From NCBI GenBank assembly GCA_023974075.1, contig CM043791.1, positions 7,011,912-7,075,911 on the forward strand: DNA of 64,000 nt, written 5' to 3'. Origin of the DNA: Chaenocephalus aceratus. Its lineage: Eukaryota; Chordata; Actinopteri; Perciformes; Channichthyidae. Both the position numbers and the translations under genes were made by a program. Positions 1 through 10,259 of the stretch are shown in pieces. The notes beneath the pieces are model-generated. The model made no database searches, was not told the origin of the DNA, and saw nothing but the letters and a program-made list of their open reading frames with translations. Each line of letters opens with the position of its first letter. The stretch's first letter is position 1.

Positions 1-715
1 ATAACAGATAACAGACAGCATGTTTACTGATCATCACAGTCCATATAACAGATAACAGACAGCATGTTTACTGATCATCACAGTCCATATAACAGATAAC
101 AGACAGCATGTTTACTGATCATCACTGCCCATAACAACAGATAACAGACAGCATGTTTACTGATAATCACAGTCCATATAACAGATAACAGACAGCATGT
201 TTACTGATCATCACAGTCCATATAACAGATAACAGACAGCATGTTTACTGATCATCACAGTCCATATAACTGATAACAGACAGCATGTTTACTGATCATC
301 ACAGTCCATATAACAGATAACAGACAGCATGTTTACTGATCATCACAGTCCATATAACAGATAACAGACAGCATGTTTACTGATCATCACAGTCCATATA
401 ACAGATAACAGACAGCATGTTTACTGATCATCACAGTCCATATAACAGATAACAGACAGCATGTTTACTGATCATCACAGTCCATATAACAGATAACAGA
501 CAGCATGTTTACTGATCATCACAGTCCATATAACAGATAACAGACAGCATGTTTACTGATCATCACAGTCCATATAACAGATAACAGACAGCATGTTTAC
601 TGATCATCACAGTCCATATAACAGATAACAGACAGCATGTTTACTGATCATCACAGTCCATATAACAGATAACAGACAGCATGTTTACTGATCATCACAG
701 TCCATATAACAGCAG
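1..715. repeat. 44-bp minisatellite, about 16 copies
   Basis: Sixteen near-identical tandem copies of a 44-bp unit beginning ATAACAGATAACAGACAGC, then a partial unit. One unit near 127-140 carries several substitutions and a 1-bp insertion; the others differ by at most a base or two, so the array is young or homogenised. It runs off the left edge of the window. It lies on the downstream side of the minus-strand hAT transposase, where that element's left end should be. Confidence 0.95.
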
Positions 716-2931
716 ATTATAGACAGTAGGGGTTGTCAGAAGAGTAATGTAGTACTTACTTCACACTCAATGTGATTTCTGACACTCCTTCTGCCGCACA
801 AGTGAATTGAAGTCGGGCTCTGCCCTGGAAACGGCGATCCGAAGGGCCTCTGTTGTGTGCTGCAGACTCAATGTGTTTCGGCTGCGACATTTTATTTTTG
901 AGAGCGCAGAGAATGCTGCTTCACACCGGTGTGTGGACGGAAACATTGAGATGATGCATCTTGCCAGTCTGGAGATATTTGGTAGATGCCCCACCAGTTT
1001 CCAAAAGTCCACGACATCTGTAATCCGAAACTGACGCTGAAGTTCATCTGCGCTCTTTAACTCCACAAACTCCATTTGAAGCTGCACAAGTCCGAGCTGG
1101 TCGCTTATTTGCTTCATTTCATTGACCTCAATCAGGAATGTGTTTTTCACAAGTAGAAAAATATTGCTATGGTCCTTGAAGTCGTGGAATCTTGATGTGT
1201 AGTTTTGCTTGAGCTCAGTTAGCACGTCACAGAATTGTGATTGACAGGGCAGGAGAGCGTCTGCATGCATCGCCATCACTTTCTGCACGGTGGGGAAGAA
1301 ACGGTAATCAGAACCACGGACACTTTGTTCGAGTACATCCAGTTTGTCAGAAAATAGTCTGACAGCCGTGTAGAGCTCATACACGGTCTTGTTTCGTCCC
1401 TGCATCTTGGGATTAAGTTTGTTCAAGTGCTGCGTAATGTCACACAGGAACGCAACAGACAGCACCCACTCTTTATCATCCAAAAAGGAAAATCGGGAAG
1501 TCTCCCCTTTGCCGACAATGAAGGATTTCAGGGGTTCAAGCAGGTCCATGAAATGTGCAAGCATACGTCCTTTAGACAGCCATCTGATCTCGGTGTGTAA
1601 CACCAAATCTCCATAGTGAGTGTCAAACTCCTCACACAGCAGTTTAAAATGTAAGTGGTTTCTTGCACGGGCCCTGATATAATTAACCACTTCGATTACA
1701 TTTGCCATCACTTCATTCAGACATTTGAACTTAGCAAACAAGGCTTGTTGATGCACAATACAATGGTATGAGAAAATACCCTCAGCAGCAACCCCGCCGT
1801 TTTTCAGCGTTTCTTTCAGCAAAGCCACGGCTCCGTTCCTCTTACCAAGCATCGCCGGTGCGCCATCTGTTGTGAATGCTGTGATTTTTTCTGGTCCAAT
1901 GTTAAACTTTTCTAATGTTTCCAGCACAGCGTTTTTTATTTCAATGCCCGTTGTTCCATTTTTCAGTGAAACCATGTCAAGCAGTTATTCTGCAATGTCA
2001 AACTTACTGTTGATCGCTCGGATAAAGATGAGTAATTGTGGCGTGTCATTGATATCCAAGCTTTCGTCCATTGCAAGGCTGACAAACTCAGCGGATGACA
2101 GTTTGTCCTTTAGAGTATGTGCAATGTTCTCTGAAATGTCTGATGCCCTCCTAGCTACAGTAGAATCCGACAGTTGCATTTTTTTTGCCTCTCGTTCCAG
2201 GTCTTTTTTCTCAGGAAACAACGTTGAACAAGCCAGCAGTATGCAATCCTTCACCATTTCTCCATCAGTATATGGCTTCATCTTTTTCAGCAGTTCATGT
2301 GTGATTTTGTAGGATGCCTCTGTCGCTCTTTCACTCGTATTTGTGTGGAATACGTTTTTTTTGAGCAGTTCGGTTCTGTTTGAGTCTCGCCAGCTTTTCC
2401 GCCCTCAGCTCTCGGAAAGTCGGTACTGAACTTCGGGTGTTTTGTGTCGTGATGGCGCTGCAAATTGGACCTTTTAAATTGTGAAATGACGTTGTCACAA
2501 AGCAGGCAGATGCATTTTGCCGAACCGGTGGAGACGAAGAAAAACTCGAGTTCTCAGTCCTCTTTAAATGTTCGATATTCCTCTTCATATTTTCGTTTCC
2601 TATATTCCTTTGCCATTTTTGCATAGTGCTGTAAGCTAGTTTTCCCAGTGTGACGGAGCAATTATCTCGCGCACCTGCAATCAGAGCGCGAAACCTGAAA
2701 TAATTTGTGATTAGTTGTTCAGAGGGATGGGGGGGCGGCTTAATAGACTGATGTGTGTGATGACTGATGTGTGACTTGTGAGTGATAATGAAATGTTGAT
2801 TAATTCTGCTGACAATGTTTTTGTTTTTCGTTTTTTTAGATTTATTTTTTTTTTAAGTAGGACTTAAAAGAGCCACAACTAGTCTTAAAGGAGCCGCATG
2901 CGGCTCGCGAGCCGCGGGTTGAGTATCGCTG
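716..2931 (-). mobile_element. hAT DNA transposon, right end defined, left end not in window
   Basis: The plus-strand right edge reads, on the minus strand, CAGCGATACTCAACCCGCGG, a typical hAT terminus, ending at 2931. The next 8 bp (2932-2939, GTGTAAAG) belong to a Penelope-like reading frame and are the expected TSD. The matching left terminus is not between 715 and 767, so the minisatellite is probably inside the element or replaces its 3' end. Confidence 0.75.
767..2616 (-). pseudogene. hAT transposase (ZBED5/GTF2IRD2-like group), broken
   Basis: The product would bind the hAT termini and catalyse cut-and-paste transposition. From the likely start at 2616 the order is a BED-like zinc finger (CxxC near 2514, then HHxxxxH), an RNase H-like core with HTEIRWLSKG, and a C-terminal hAT dimerisation region (EAAFSALSKIK). 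Breaks seen: TGA at 2554-2556 where the family usually has Trp; a frame change near 2420; another at the T8 run 2355-2362; and an in-frame TAA at 1985-1987 just before LLDMVSLKNGTTG. The largest intact piece is 402 codons (1975 to 767). The fold assignment is from family knowledge; the stops and frame changes are read directly. It cannot encode a full transposase as it stands. Confidence 0.88.
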
Positions 2932-3499
2932 GTGTAAAGTGTTGCTGTAATGTCCCTAACTAGTGTTTGTGTTTCCAATTGAAGTGGGTGCGTCAGTGAT
3001 CTGTAGTATGTGTTGTCATTTAACTGCCTATGTGCTTCCAATATATAATTGTCCCTATCTTGTATGACTATTTGGCCCCCCTTATCTGCAGGTTTGATGA
3101 CTGTGTTGGCTGTTACCTAATGTTTTAATAATTTGTAATTGTTCCTGACTAATGTTGTGTGTGCTGTGTGGAAGGGGGCGCCAATGTGTGAGTGCTAGTA
3201 GATTTTTATTAATTAGTTGTGTTATTTCAGGTGTTGATGTTGCCGTGTGTGGTTCCCAGGTGGACGGTCCGGTGAACAGAACAGGCTCCTGCCCCTGGCT
3301 CCCCAGGAAGTGGTCCATGATCTTAATCCGCCTGTGGAAGGCGTGGAGGTCCGCCCTGATCTCCGGTCGGGTGGGGAGTTTGGGTGTTGGAATGAATGAT
3401 AAACCTTTTTCCAGTAGCTCCAGCTGTGCGGCCGTGGGGGAGAAAACGGCAGAGAGGTTGGTTATATTTGAGCGGTGGGGAGTTGTGATGCAATTATGA
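2932..3499 (-). pseudogene. Penelope-like reverse transcriptase, N-terminal part, broken
   Basis: Minus-strand reading gives a leader with NLS then LLEKGLSFIPTPK, then FTGPSTWEP, then the block IKPADKGGQIVIQDRDNY and EAHRQLNDNTYY. In my recollection these lie upstream of the catalytic palm in Penelope-like (Poseidon/Neptune type) reverse transcriptases. A frame change occurs near 3100, just before the ADKGG block. The frame is cut at 2932 by the hAT element, so the catalytic part would lie beyond the left end of that element, outside the window. Confidence 0.7.
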
Positions 3500-3506
3500 T
3501 CCCCGT

Positions 3507-4205
3507 TCAGTAGTTTAAATGTTGCTTCCAGTACCTGAACAACATCTCGGCCGTCTGCAGGGTCCAGTGGATGTTGTCACGTGAAGTGACATGGAAGAGT
3601 AGTGGGTTTATTTCCGGTATGAAGTTGTATTTGGAAGCTATGATGTTGTTGAGTGCAGTCTGCTGGGTCAGACTGTTGGAAAAGTTTATGATGGGGATGT
3701 AGACGGTGGCGTTTGGAAAGCAGAGAGTGCTCTGTTTCCACATGGCGTGCAGTTGTTTCAGGGAAGATGAGAGTGCGGTGTCTGAGAGTCCATTATTGAG
3801 TCCTACTGATATTATAACTTGTGAGGTGTTGTGACATGGGGGAAGTTTACTGAGAATCGAAGTTATGTGATGGAATTGAACACCCGGAAAGCTATCTATC
3901 TGAAGGTGGGGGTCTGTAAAGGGGGGGATGCGGGAGAGATTGGAGTCCCCGACAATAAGGGTCCTCTTCAGCAACTCCAACGACCACACCTGCAGTTTCT
4001 TAAAGGTTCTGGGATGTGTGTGAGGTTCTGGGCGTGTGGGGGAGCCAGGTGCCGCTGCAGAGACCCCTGTGGAGTGGGAGGTGGATGTCTCAGATGTTGC
4101 TTTCCAGGGGCTCAAGAGCAAACAGCTCTGGCTCCCTCTGCTGGTTGTTGTGTAGAACTGGAGGTGAAAAAGAGGAGATAGTGTTACTGCAGGGGAGAGC
4201 GACAT
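3507..4205 (-). CDS. SGNH-hydrolase-like ORF of the retroelement
   Basis: A 232-codon ORF with a Ser/Pro/Thr-rich first third, then LIVGDSNLSRIPPF (the GDS block of SGNH esterases), ISVGLNN in the position of the GxN block, and DNIHWT near the C terminus in the position of the DxxH block. It ends a few bases before the Penelope-like RT reading and is in another frame. SGNH/esterase domains occur in several retroelement ORF1 proteins. Its role here is inferred as an accessory protein of the same element. It is intact over its length but the element is dead. Confidence 0.6.
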   Translation of the reverse strand: MSLSPAVTLSPLFHLQFYTTTSRGSQSCLLLSPWKATSETSTSHSTGVSAAAPGSPTRPEPHTHPRTFKKLQVWSLELLKRTLIVGDSNLSRIPPFTDPHLQIDSFPGVQFHHITSILSKLPPCHNTSQVIISVGLNNGLSDTALSSSLKQLHAMWKQSTLCFPNATVYIPIINFSNSLTQQTALNNIIASKYNFIPEINPLLFHVTSRDNIHWTLQTAEMLFRYWKQHLNY

Positions 4206-4390
4206 TGCTGTGTATCTGTATGGAGGGTGGAGAGGGAGGTGAAGAGATGGAAATGAGATGGGAGGGGGAGGTAGGTGTCTGTATTAATGGGGTATCTACT
4301 CTCTGTGGGGAGGGTGGCACGGAGGGAGGGGAGGAAGGAGAGAGACGGAGAGCCAGGTCAAGAACCCAGTCCCATCGGCCCCCTGACGGT

Positions 4391-4507
4391 CGATTAGGGT
4401 AATGTTGTGAATCGAGTGACCCATGGTGGTGGTGGGGTTATGGTATGGGCAGGCGTATGTTATGGACGACGAACACAGGCCACTCGATTCACAACATTAC
4501 CCTAACC
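4391..4507. repeat. Inverted repeat around a Tc1 transposase scrap, with telomere-like CCCTAA copies
   Basis: The arm near 4393-4420 (TTAGGGTAATGTTGTGAATC and onward) is repeated in reverse complement near 4479-4505, leaving a loop of about 60 bp. The loop encodes the Tc1 transposase stretch also seen at 55468 (MVMVWAG-like, in broken frame). The right arm runs into CCCTAACCCTAACCCTA, two to three vertebrate telomere-like units. Confidence 0.8.
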
Positions 4508-4860
4508 CTAACCCTACCCCTCACACCAGATACTGCCTGGTTTTCGGACCCCCCCCCAGACCCCCCCATTAAAGCAAAACTGCACGTTTCAGAGTGGCCT
4601 TTTATTGTGGCCAGCCTAAGGCACACCTGTGCAATAATCATGCTGTCTAATCAGCATCTTGATATGCCACACCTGTGAGGTGGGATGGATTATCTCGGCA
4701 AAGGAGAAGTGCTCACTATCACACATTTTTTCAGATTTGTGAACAATATTTGAGAGAAATGGTTATTTTGTGTATATAGAAAATGTTTTAGATCTTTGAG
4801 TTCATCTCATGAAAAATGGGAGCAAAAACAAAAGTGTTACGTTTATATTTTTGTTCAGTG
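4508..4860. mobile_element. Tc1-like transposon terminus, truncated
   Basis: The last 60 bases, ending TTTTGTTCAGTG at 4860, match in reverse complement the left end of the Tc1-like copy at 54789. The preceding text (GTGCAATAATCATGCTGTC, TTATCTCGGCAAAGGAGAA) matches the subterminal part of that copy. Only one end remains. Confidence 0.75.
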
Positions 4861-5420
4861 TGTATATATATGTAAAGTACCATGTGTACAAACAATATAA
4901 CTGATTATCATCTGTTGAGCATGTTGGATTGTGTATTGTCCGAGTCAGGGTCCTTTTTATTTTACTGTAACTTTGGAAGTTGTGTTACCAATGCTTACTG
5001 TTTATTTGATACCCATTTGGTAATGCAATTAATAAAAACACAAGGTTTGGGTTCGTTCTTCAGATGACTGTGACGTTAACGTGTAAGCTCAATAATGAAC
5101 TCCAGCTCAACCAACCATATTGTAATATCTAAGTAATCATCTTGAAATATGACATTATTATTTGTAATATACACATATCTTATTGTGAGGTTGATTTCAC
5201 ATACACTACTTCGACGTTAGCTTGTCTACATACTTGAGCATAGCCAATTTAAATTAACCTTAGCGATGCATACAGTTCCTCCTACATAATAAAATATCTC
5301 TCTACGTTACAAGGATGACCTTATTTTATCAACCTCAAACAGAAGCCGTTTGTTCTACGGTATTATCCCACTTAACGTTTAACACTTGTCTATTTCGTTT
5401 GAACCTTTATATATATAGTC
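4861..5420. repeat. Head-to-head inverted duplication, outer left arm
   Basis: This stretch is repeated in reverse complement at 12055-12597 over its whole length, for example GTACCATGTGTACAAACAAT at 4878 against the inverse at 12557-12576. Divergence is scattered single-base change. No ORF of interest. In the right copy the sequence is intron 1 of the candidate gene at 11883-13500. Confidence 0.9.
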
Positions 5421-6061
5421 CAGGGGTCGGCAACCCCTGGCACGCGTGCCAGCATTGGCACGCGGCACCGTAACCAGTGGCACACTAGGAATAAGTGGAA
5501 TAAGTGTGCAAAATATTTAAATTGTATTTTCGGATCCTGAACGAGACCTGCCGCCAGAGCGCGTCTCCCCGTTACCTGCAGAAGGAAGCCATGCACGCAA
5601 CGCAGCCCCGCTCTCTTTAACTCCAGGCGACTTTCTGCCGCTTTCCTCCGTGGTGCAGTGCTGATCGTTTCACCACGGAGGAAAGCACTTCACTAATTGC
5701 AGTACCCATAAGGAGCTGTACAAGTTTTGTGCAGTTTTTTGCGTGGCTGTGTCTTTAGTTGAAAGCCCAGTGGCGATCTGCTCATCTCTCATCGAAATAA
5801 TATGCTACAAAGGGGCGGACTGGTCATCTGTGTGTTGAACTTTCCTGTCGGCTCCCAGACCGTAGTCGAGGAGGGCAGAAGCAACAAGCTTCAGGTTCAA
5901 TAACCCACTTTAGCTTAAATGACTGGAGAGAGGCGAGCTCTTCTTGGGAGGCCGTTGCATTTATTTCGCTGTTCTTCTGTTTCACAAAATACATCACAGA
6001 CCTCTGTTTTTCTGCTTCCTCGTTTCACTTCCAGAAACAAACACACGTTCCCTCACTGTCG
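5421..6061. mobile_element. hAT-like remnant, left end only
   Basis: Begins CAGGGGTCGGCAACCCCTGG, a classic hAT-type terminus, immediately after arm sequence. No matching right terminus was found before 8886, so that end is lost or rearranged. It contains a perfect 12-bp hairpin stem (TCCTCCGTGGTG with its inverse near 5671). The sequence resumes at 8590 after the younger hAT insertion. Confidence 0.55.
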
Positions 6062-8589
6062 CTCTAGTCCAGTGTTTCCCAACCGGGGGTACGCGTACCC
6101 CTAGTGGTACGTGGGTGGTCCCCAGGGGGTACATGAAAATATTTTGAAAAGTAAAAAAAAAAAAATGTGATTTTAGATTTTTTTTTATTAAAATGTTTAC
6201 AGGAAAACTGTACCCAAATAATGAATAATGCATAATCTGTAATAATGTAACCAACATTGGGGGCATTCAAATTATGTAATCATTTGCTGGCTATATATTA
6301 TTATTGGCACGGCGTTCAGCTTCCCGCCGGACTGTCAGGTGTTACATCATCATCATCATTGTAGTGGCGCGCTGGTTTTCTTGCTAGCTAGCAAAATATC
6401 AACATCCTATCAAGTGAATGCGCTGGTGTTTATTGAGATCAACATTTCTGTTAACATAATCATTATGGATCAATGGCTGAGTCGAGCTGGTTCATTCAGA
6501 AACAACAGCACAGGTGATACTGCTGAATCAGGAGAACCCGTTCTCAAGAAAATGAAAACAGAGAAGGTGAAGAATCGTCAGTTTGGTGAACATTATGTGC
6601 TCTCCGGGTTTACGGTCACAACTACAGAACCACCGCAGCCAATGTGTTTCATCTGTGGCGACGTGCTTTCTAATAATAGCATGAACCCATTCCATTTACA
6701 TCGGCACCTTAGTACTAGACATCCCGCCTGTGTGGGTAAGCCTGCAGAGTTTTTCCACCAAAAGCTGGCTGAATTTAAGGGAAGCCAAGAAAAACTAAAG
6801 AAAGCGACATCGGTCTCAACCAAGGCCTTGGAGGCATCTTATGCCGTATCGCTACTCGTTGCTAAATCTAAAAAGCCATTTACCATAGCCGAAGAGCTAA
6901 TCTTGCCTGCTGCTATAATTCTCGCAGAAACTATGCTCGATAAGAAAGCAGCTGATGTCCTGAAGAAAGTGCCGTCAAATAATACTGTGTGCCATCGGAT
7001 CGACGACATGGGAATTGACATTATTGACCAAGTGGTGGACAAATGTAAAGCGTCTGGTACGTTTGCTTTGCAGTTCGACGAATCAACGGATATCAGTGGG
7101 GAAGCACAACTGATTGCGTTTATGCGTTACAAAGACACTTTGGAGATGAACGAGCACATTCTGTTTTGCAAGAAACTCACGGGGAGAACTACCGGACAGG
7201 ACGTTTTTAACGTTATTGACAATTTTTTCTCTCAACACAAGCTGGATTGGAAATCCTGCTCTCATGTGTGCACAGACGGCGCTGCGGCGATGACCGGCAG
7301 AGTAAATTGATTAATGGCCCACCTAAAAAAGCTAAACCCTGACGTTACATGGACGCACTGCATGATTCATCGAGAAGCATTAGCTAGCAAGAGAATGAGT
7401 CCAGAGTTGAACGATGTTTTGAATGATGCCGTAAAAGGGATCAACTTCATACAGTCCAGGCCTTTGAATCATAGACTGTTTCAGTCACTTTGTGAAGACT
7501 GTGGGTCAGAACATAAACAGCTCCTGCTTCACACTGACGTCCGCTGGTTATCCCGAGGGAAGACGTTACAGCGGCTGTTCGAGCTACGCAATGAAGTGAG
7601 GGCATTTCTGTCGGAGCACACACACCCACTTGTGGCTATGTTGGACGACACTGACTGGGTAGCTCGGCTGGGATACCTCTCTGATATTTTCAGCAAACTC
7701 AACCAGCTGAATCTCTCTCTTCAAGGTAAAGACACAAATGTTCTTAGCTTGTATGACAAAGTGTGTAGATTCATGGAGAAGATCAAGCTCTGGCAGAGCA
7801 AATGTGAAAAAGGGGATACAAGTTGTTTCCTGCAGCTGAACGCATACATTGCTACTGGTGAATGTTACAGAGCTCCAATTGTGAAAATAGTACACACACA
7901 TTTGTCCAAGCTCAAGAATGAGTTCAACTCCTACTTCCCTGATATTGACAACAAGTCATCCACACTGGACTGGGTGCGTAATCCATTTGTGACGTGCATT
8001 AACAGCAGCATTCCCGCCAGACTGCAAGAAGACCTCATAGATGTGTCCTCAGATAGGAGGATGAGGTACTCAAGCACACCACTGACACAGTTCTGGTGTG
8101 GTGTGGAGAAGGAGTATCCTTAATTGGGGAAACATGCCCTGAATGAACTGTTGCCTTTTAGGTCCACATACCTGTGTGAGGTGACATTCTCCGCCATGAC
8201 CCACATCAAGACTAAACACAGGAACAGACTCAACTTGGAGAATAACCTGGTCACAGCTGTTGCAACAATCTCCACCAGACTCACAAAACTGATGAGGGAG
8301 AAACAGGATCAAGTGTCACATTAATTGGTGAGATACCTTACTTTTAAAAAAAAGTCTTTAAACAATGGCTATTATAATGTATATGATTAGTTATGATTGA
8401 ATATGATTTAAGTGTCACATTAATTGTCGCATTGGGTCACACACACACACACACACACACAATATATAGACTATTAAATATATCCTGGGGATCACCACGA
8501 TTGATTGCGTAGTAGGGGGTACTTTAGGCTGGCTTGAAATGCTTTGGGGGTACAGTACTCAAAAAAGGTTGGGAACCACTGCTCTAGTC
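6062..8589 (+). mobile_element. Complete hAT transposon with perfect 8-bp TSD
   Basis: The element proper is 6070-8581 (2512 bp). It starts CAGTGTTTCCCAACC and ends GGTTGGGAACCACTG, imperfect inverted termini. It is flanked on both sides by CTCTAGTC (6062-6069 and 8582-8589), an exact 8-bp TSD as expected for hAT. It is inserted in an older hAT-like remnant. A short CA tract (8439-8461) lies near its 3' end. Confidence 0.95.
6465..8324 (+). pseudogene. hAT transposase (ZBED5/SCAND3-like), two nonsense codons
   Basis: A single reading frame of 620 codons from ATG 6465 (MDQWLSRAGS) to TAA 8322, interrupted only by TGA at 7308-7310 and TAA at 8121-8123, with no frameshift. Domain order: BED-like zinc finger (CFICG, then HLHRHLSTRH), FALQFDESTDISG and CTDGAAAMTGR in the RNase H-like core, HTDVRWLSRGKTL, and a C-terminal dimerisation region (TFSAMTHIKTKHRNRL). 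The first stop follows TGRVN where related proteins read basic-Gly; the second is consistent with CAA to TAA. In the family this protein excises and reinserts the element. I chose 6465 over 6339 because the family begins with this short MDxWL leader. This is a recent, lightly damaged copy. Confidence 0.92.
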
Positions 8590-8623
8590 TATACCATCCA
8601 CAAACACACATGCGCAAGCCACA

Positions 8624-8684
<61 letters not shown>

Positions 8685-8885
8685 GGGACAGCGATCTCAT
8701 CTCACTCTGCATGACCCTAATATCATAACATGTGTGCTCTGGAGAATCACAGAACGGACGTCCTTATTATTATGCCATTTAAACCAATTATGTGTTTGTT
8801 AAATTCGGCATCATGTAAGTTGCGCTGACAGGTCCACACACTGCTTCCCCGCAGCGAGGCTCCCCCGCCCTCCTGCTGATAGTTG
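8590..8885. repeat. hAT-like remnant continued, with CT microsatellite
   Basis: Continues the sequence broken at 6061. A CT tract with one interruption spans 8624-8680. The rest is unique-looking AT-rich DNA leading into arm sequence at about 8886. No coding sequence seen. Confidence 0.7.
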
Positions 8886-9347
8886 GCGAGCGTCAAGCTC
8901 CTCAACCGCCCCCCAGAGCGAGTCACAATAGTCCGATATATAAGCATGAAGAACAAACAACCACGGCCGGCTTCAAGTTGTGTTACCTGGATGAACTGAG
9001 CAGGCAGAGTCCCTGTAGCTTCACGGAGCAGCTAGCAGAGAGACGAGAAGCTAGCAGCTTTCACTCAATGTGACCACGCCCTAATATATGCAAAAACTTT
9101 AAGACCTAATATAAATAAAAGGGTCGCGTTAGAAAACAATTCACTCACAGATAATCATGAAGGTGGAATCTAACTCTATGCATCATAATATGTATTGCAG
9201 CCAGGGGTAGAAACATGTTTTTTTCTGCTGTAAAGTTGGGCATTTTAACATGGGGGTCTATGGAAATTGCTCCTTTCTGCAGTCATCACCTATTGGCCAA
9301 TATATGAACTGCAGTGTGTGGCACTTCCGTATTGGCATCCTGGCTCT
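8886..9347. repeat. Inverted duplication, inner left arm (promoter-side sequence)
   Basis: Repeated in reverse complement at 11413-11875, including GGCCGGCTTCAAGTTGTGTT and GCTCCTTTCTGCAG blocks. It carries, on the minus strand, the same TTATATAT box and leader-like sequence that precede the candidate gene at 11883, so it is an inverted copy of that gene's 5' flank. The right copy has an extra 20-odd bases near 11700. Confidence 0.88.
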
Positions 9348-10259
9348 TCCCCAGAGTTTGCCGCTTGGTTAAAACCCAATACTCACATTTATTAGTGATT
9401 CCTCCGCTTGCTGCTGCTTTTAAATCCACTCTGCTGGGGAGACCGGAAAAACGCTCTCTTCACTGCGCGCATTGCACCCTGGGATATGGTAGGCATCAGA
9501 TGTATCCTTCAAATTGGGGAAAAGTAGGCCACATTAGTCGGCTGCATTTGGAGGAGTCTCGTCTTTTTTTTTTTATTGGGATAGCCTTCTTTCGGCGGAA
9601 GTGACGTATGCGGTCTACGAATGCACCCTTCGAAGGATGCAACCCCTGAATTGAGACACGGCCACAGTCTGATGACACAGACAAATCAACTTCCGGTGAT
9701 ACAGACGACCGAGGAGCGAGGAAATGAAAAATAAGAGAATTCAAGCAGCCTGGGTCACATTACATGGAGGTTCTTTAAAAATGACACTATTTTCTATTTA
9801 AAATATGAATGTTAAATAAATAATGTACACACCAGTTATTAAAATAAGTGTGCTGTATGAGACCAATTGTGGCTAAAAATAACATTAGCCTCATCCCAAT
9901 ACCCCACCTCGACTCCTCTCTTCCCCTTCTCCGGGACTTGACCCGGAAATCGATCAAGACACGCCATTTTGAAAGACGTCCCAATAGCTGAAATGCACAC
10001 GGAGGAGTCGAGGAGGGGTGAGGGAGGAGGGGTGCGGGAGGAGAAAGGGAGAAGTGTTTTCACGTTGTGTCCTTGGGCAAGACACTTCATCCGGATTTGC
10101 TCCTGTGGGTAATGTCCACAGTACATGTATGATATCAATGTGTACTTGTAAAAGCGCCTCGATGACTTCGAGGCGTGAAGATGGACTGTGTGGCGCCGTG
10201 CGCTGTGTAATGATCATCAGATCAAGGGGTGAAACCAAGGGGAAAACTCTGGGGAATAG
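9348..10259. other. Spacer of the palindrome: dispersed repeat fragments
   Basis: No gene seen. At 9893-9935 is a repeat whose inverse (TATTGGGATGAGGCT next to GGAGTCGAGG) is the same sequence that the ISL2EU-like element interrupts at 17816/21261. At 10055-10150 is a copy of the SINE-like repeat that recurs at 17112 (TGTGTCCTTGGGCAAGACAC). Both copies are diverged. Confidence 0.6.

Noticed and set aside
1..715. Regular repeats that might suggest a CRISPR-like array
   Set aside because: Units are directly tandem with no variable spacers. It is a minisatellite in an animal genome.
3152..3499. 115-codon plus-strand ORF
   Set aside because: Shadow of the minus-strand Penelope-like reading.
4016..4402. 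128-codon plus-strand ORF
   Set aside because: Mostly the antisense of the SGNH ORF and a purine-rich tract.
4496..4512. Interstitial telomere array
   Set aside because: Only two to three units; reported as part of the hairpin, not as a telomeric tract.
5408..5420. 8-bp TSD for the hAT-like end at 5421
   Set aside because: ATATAGTC precedes the terminus but no partner right end with the same bases was found.
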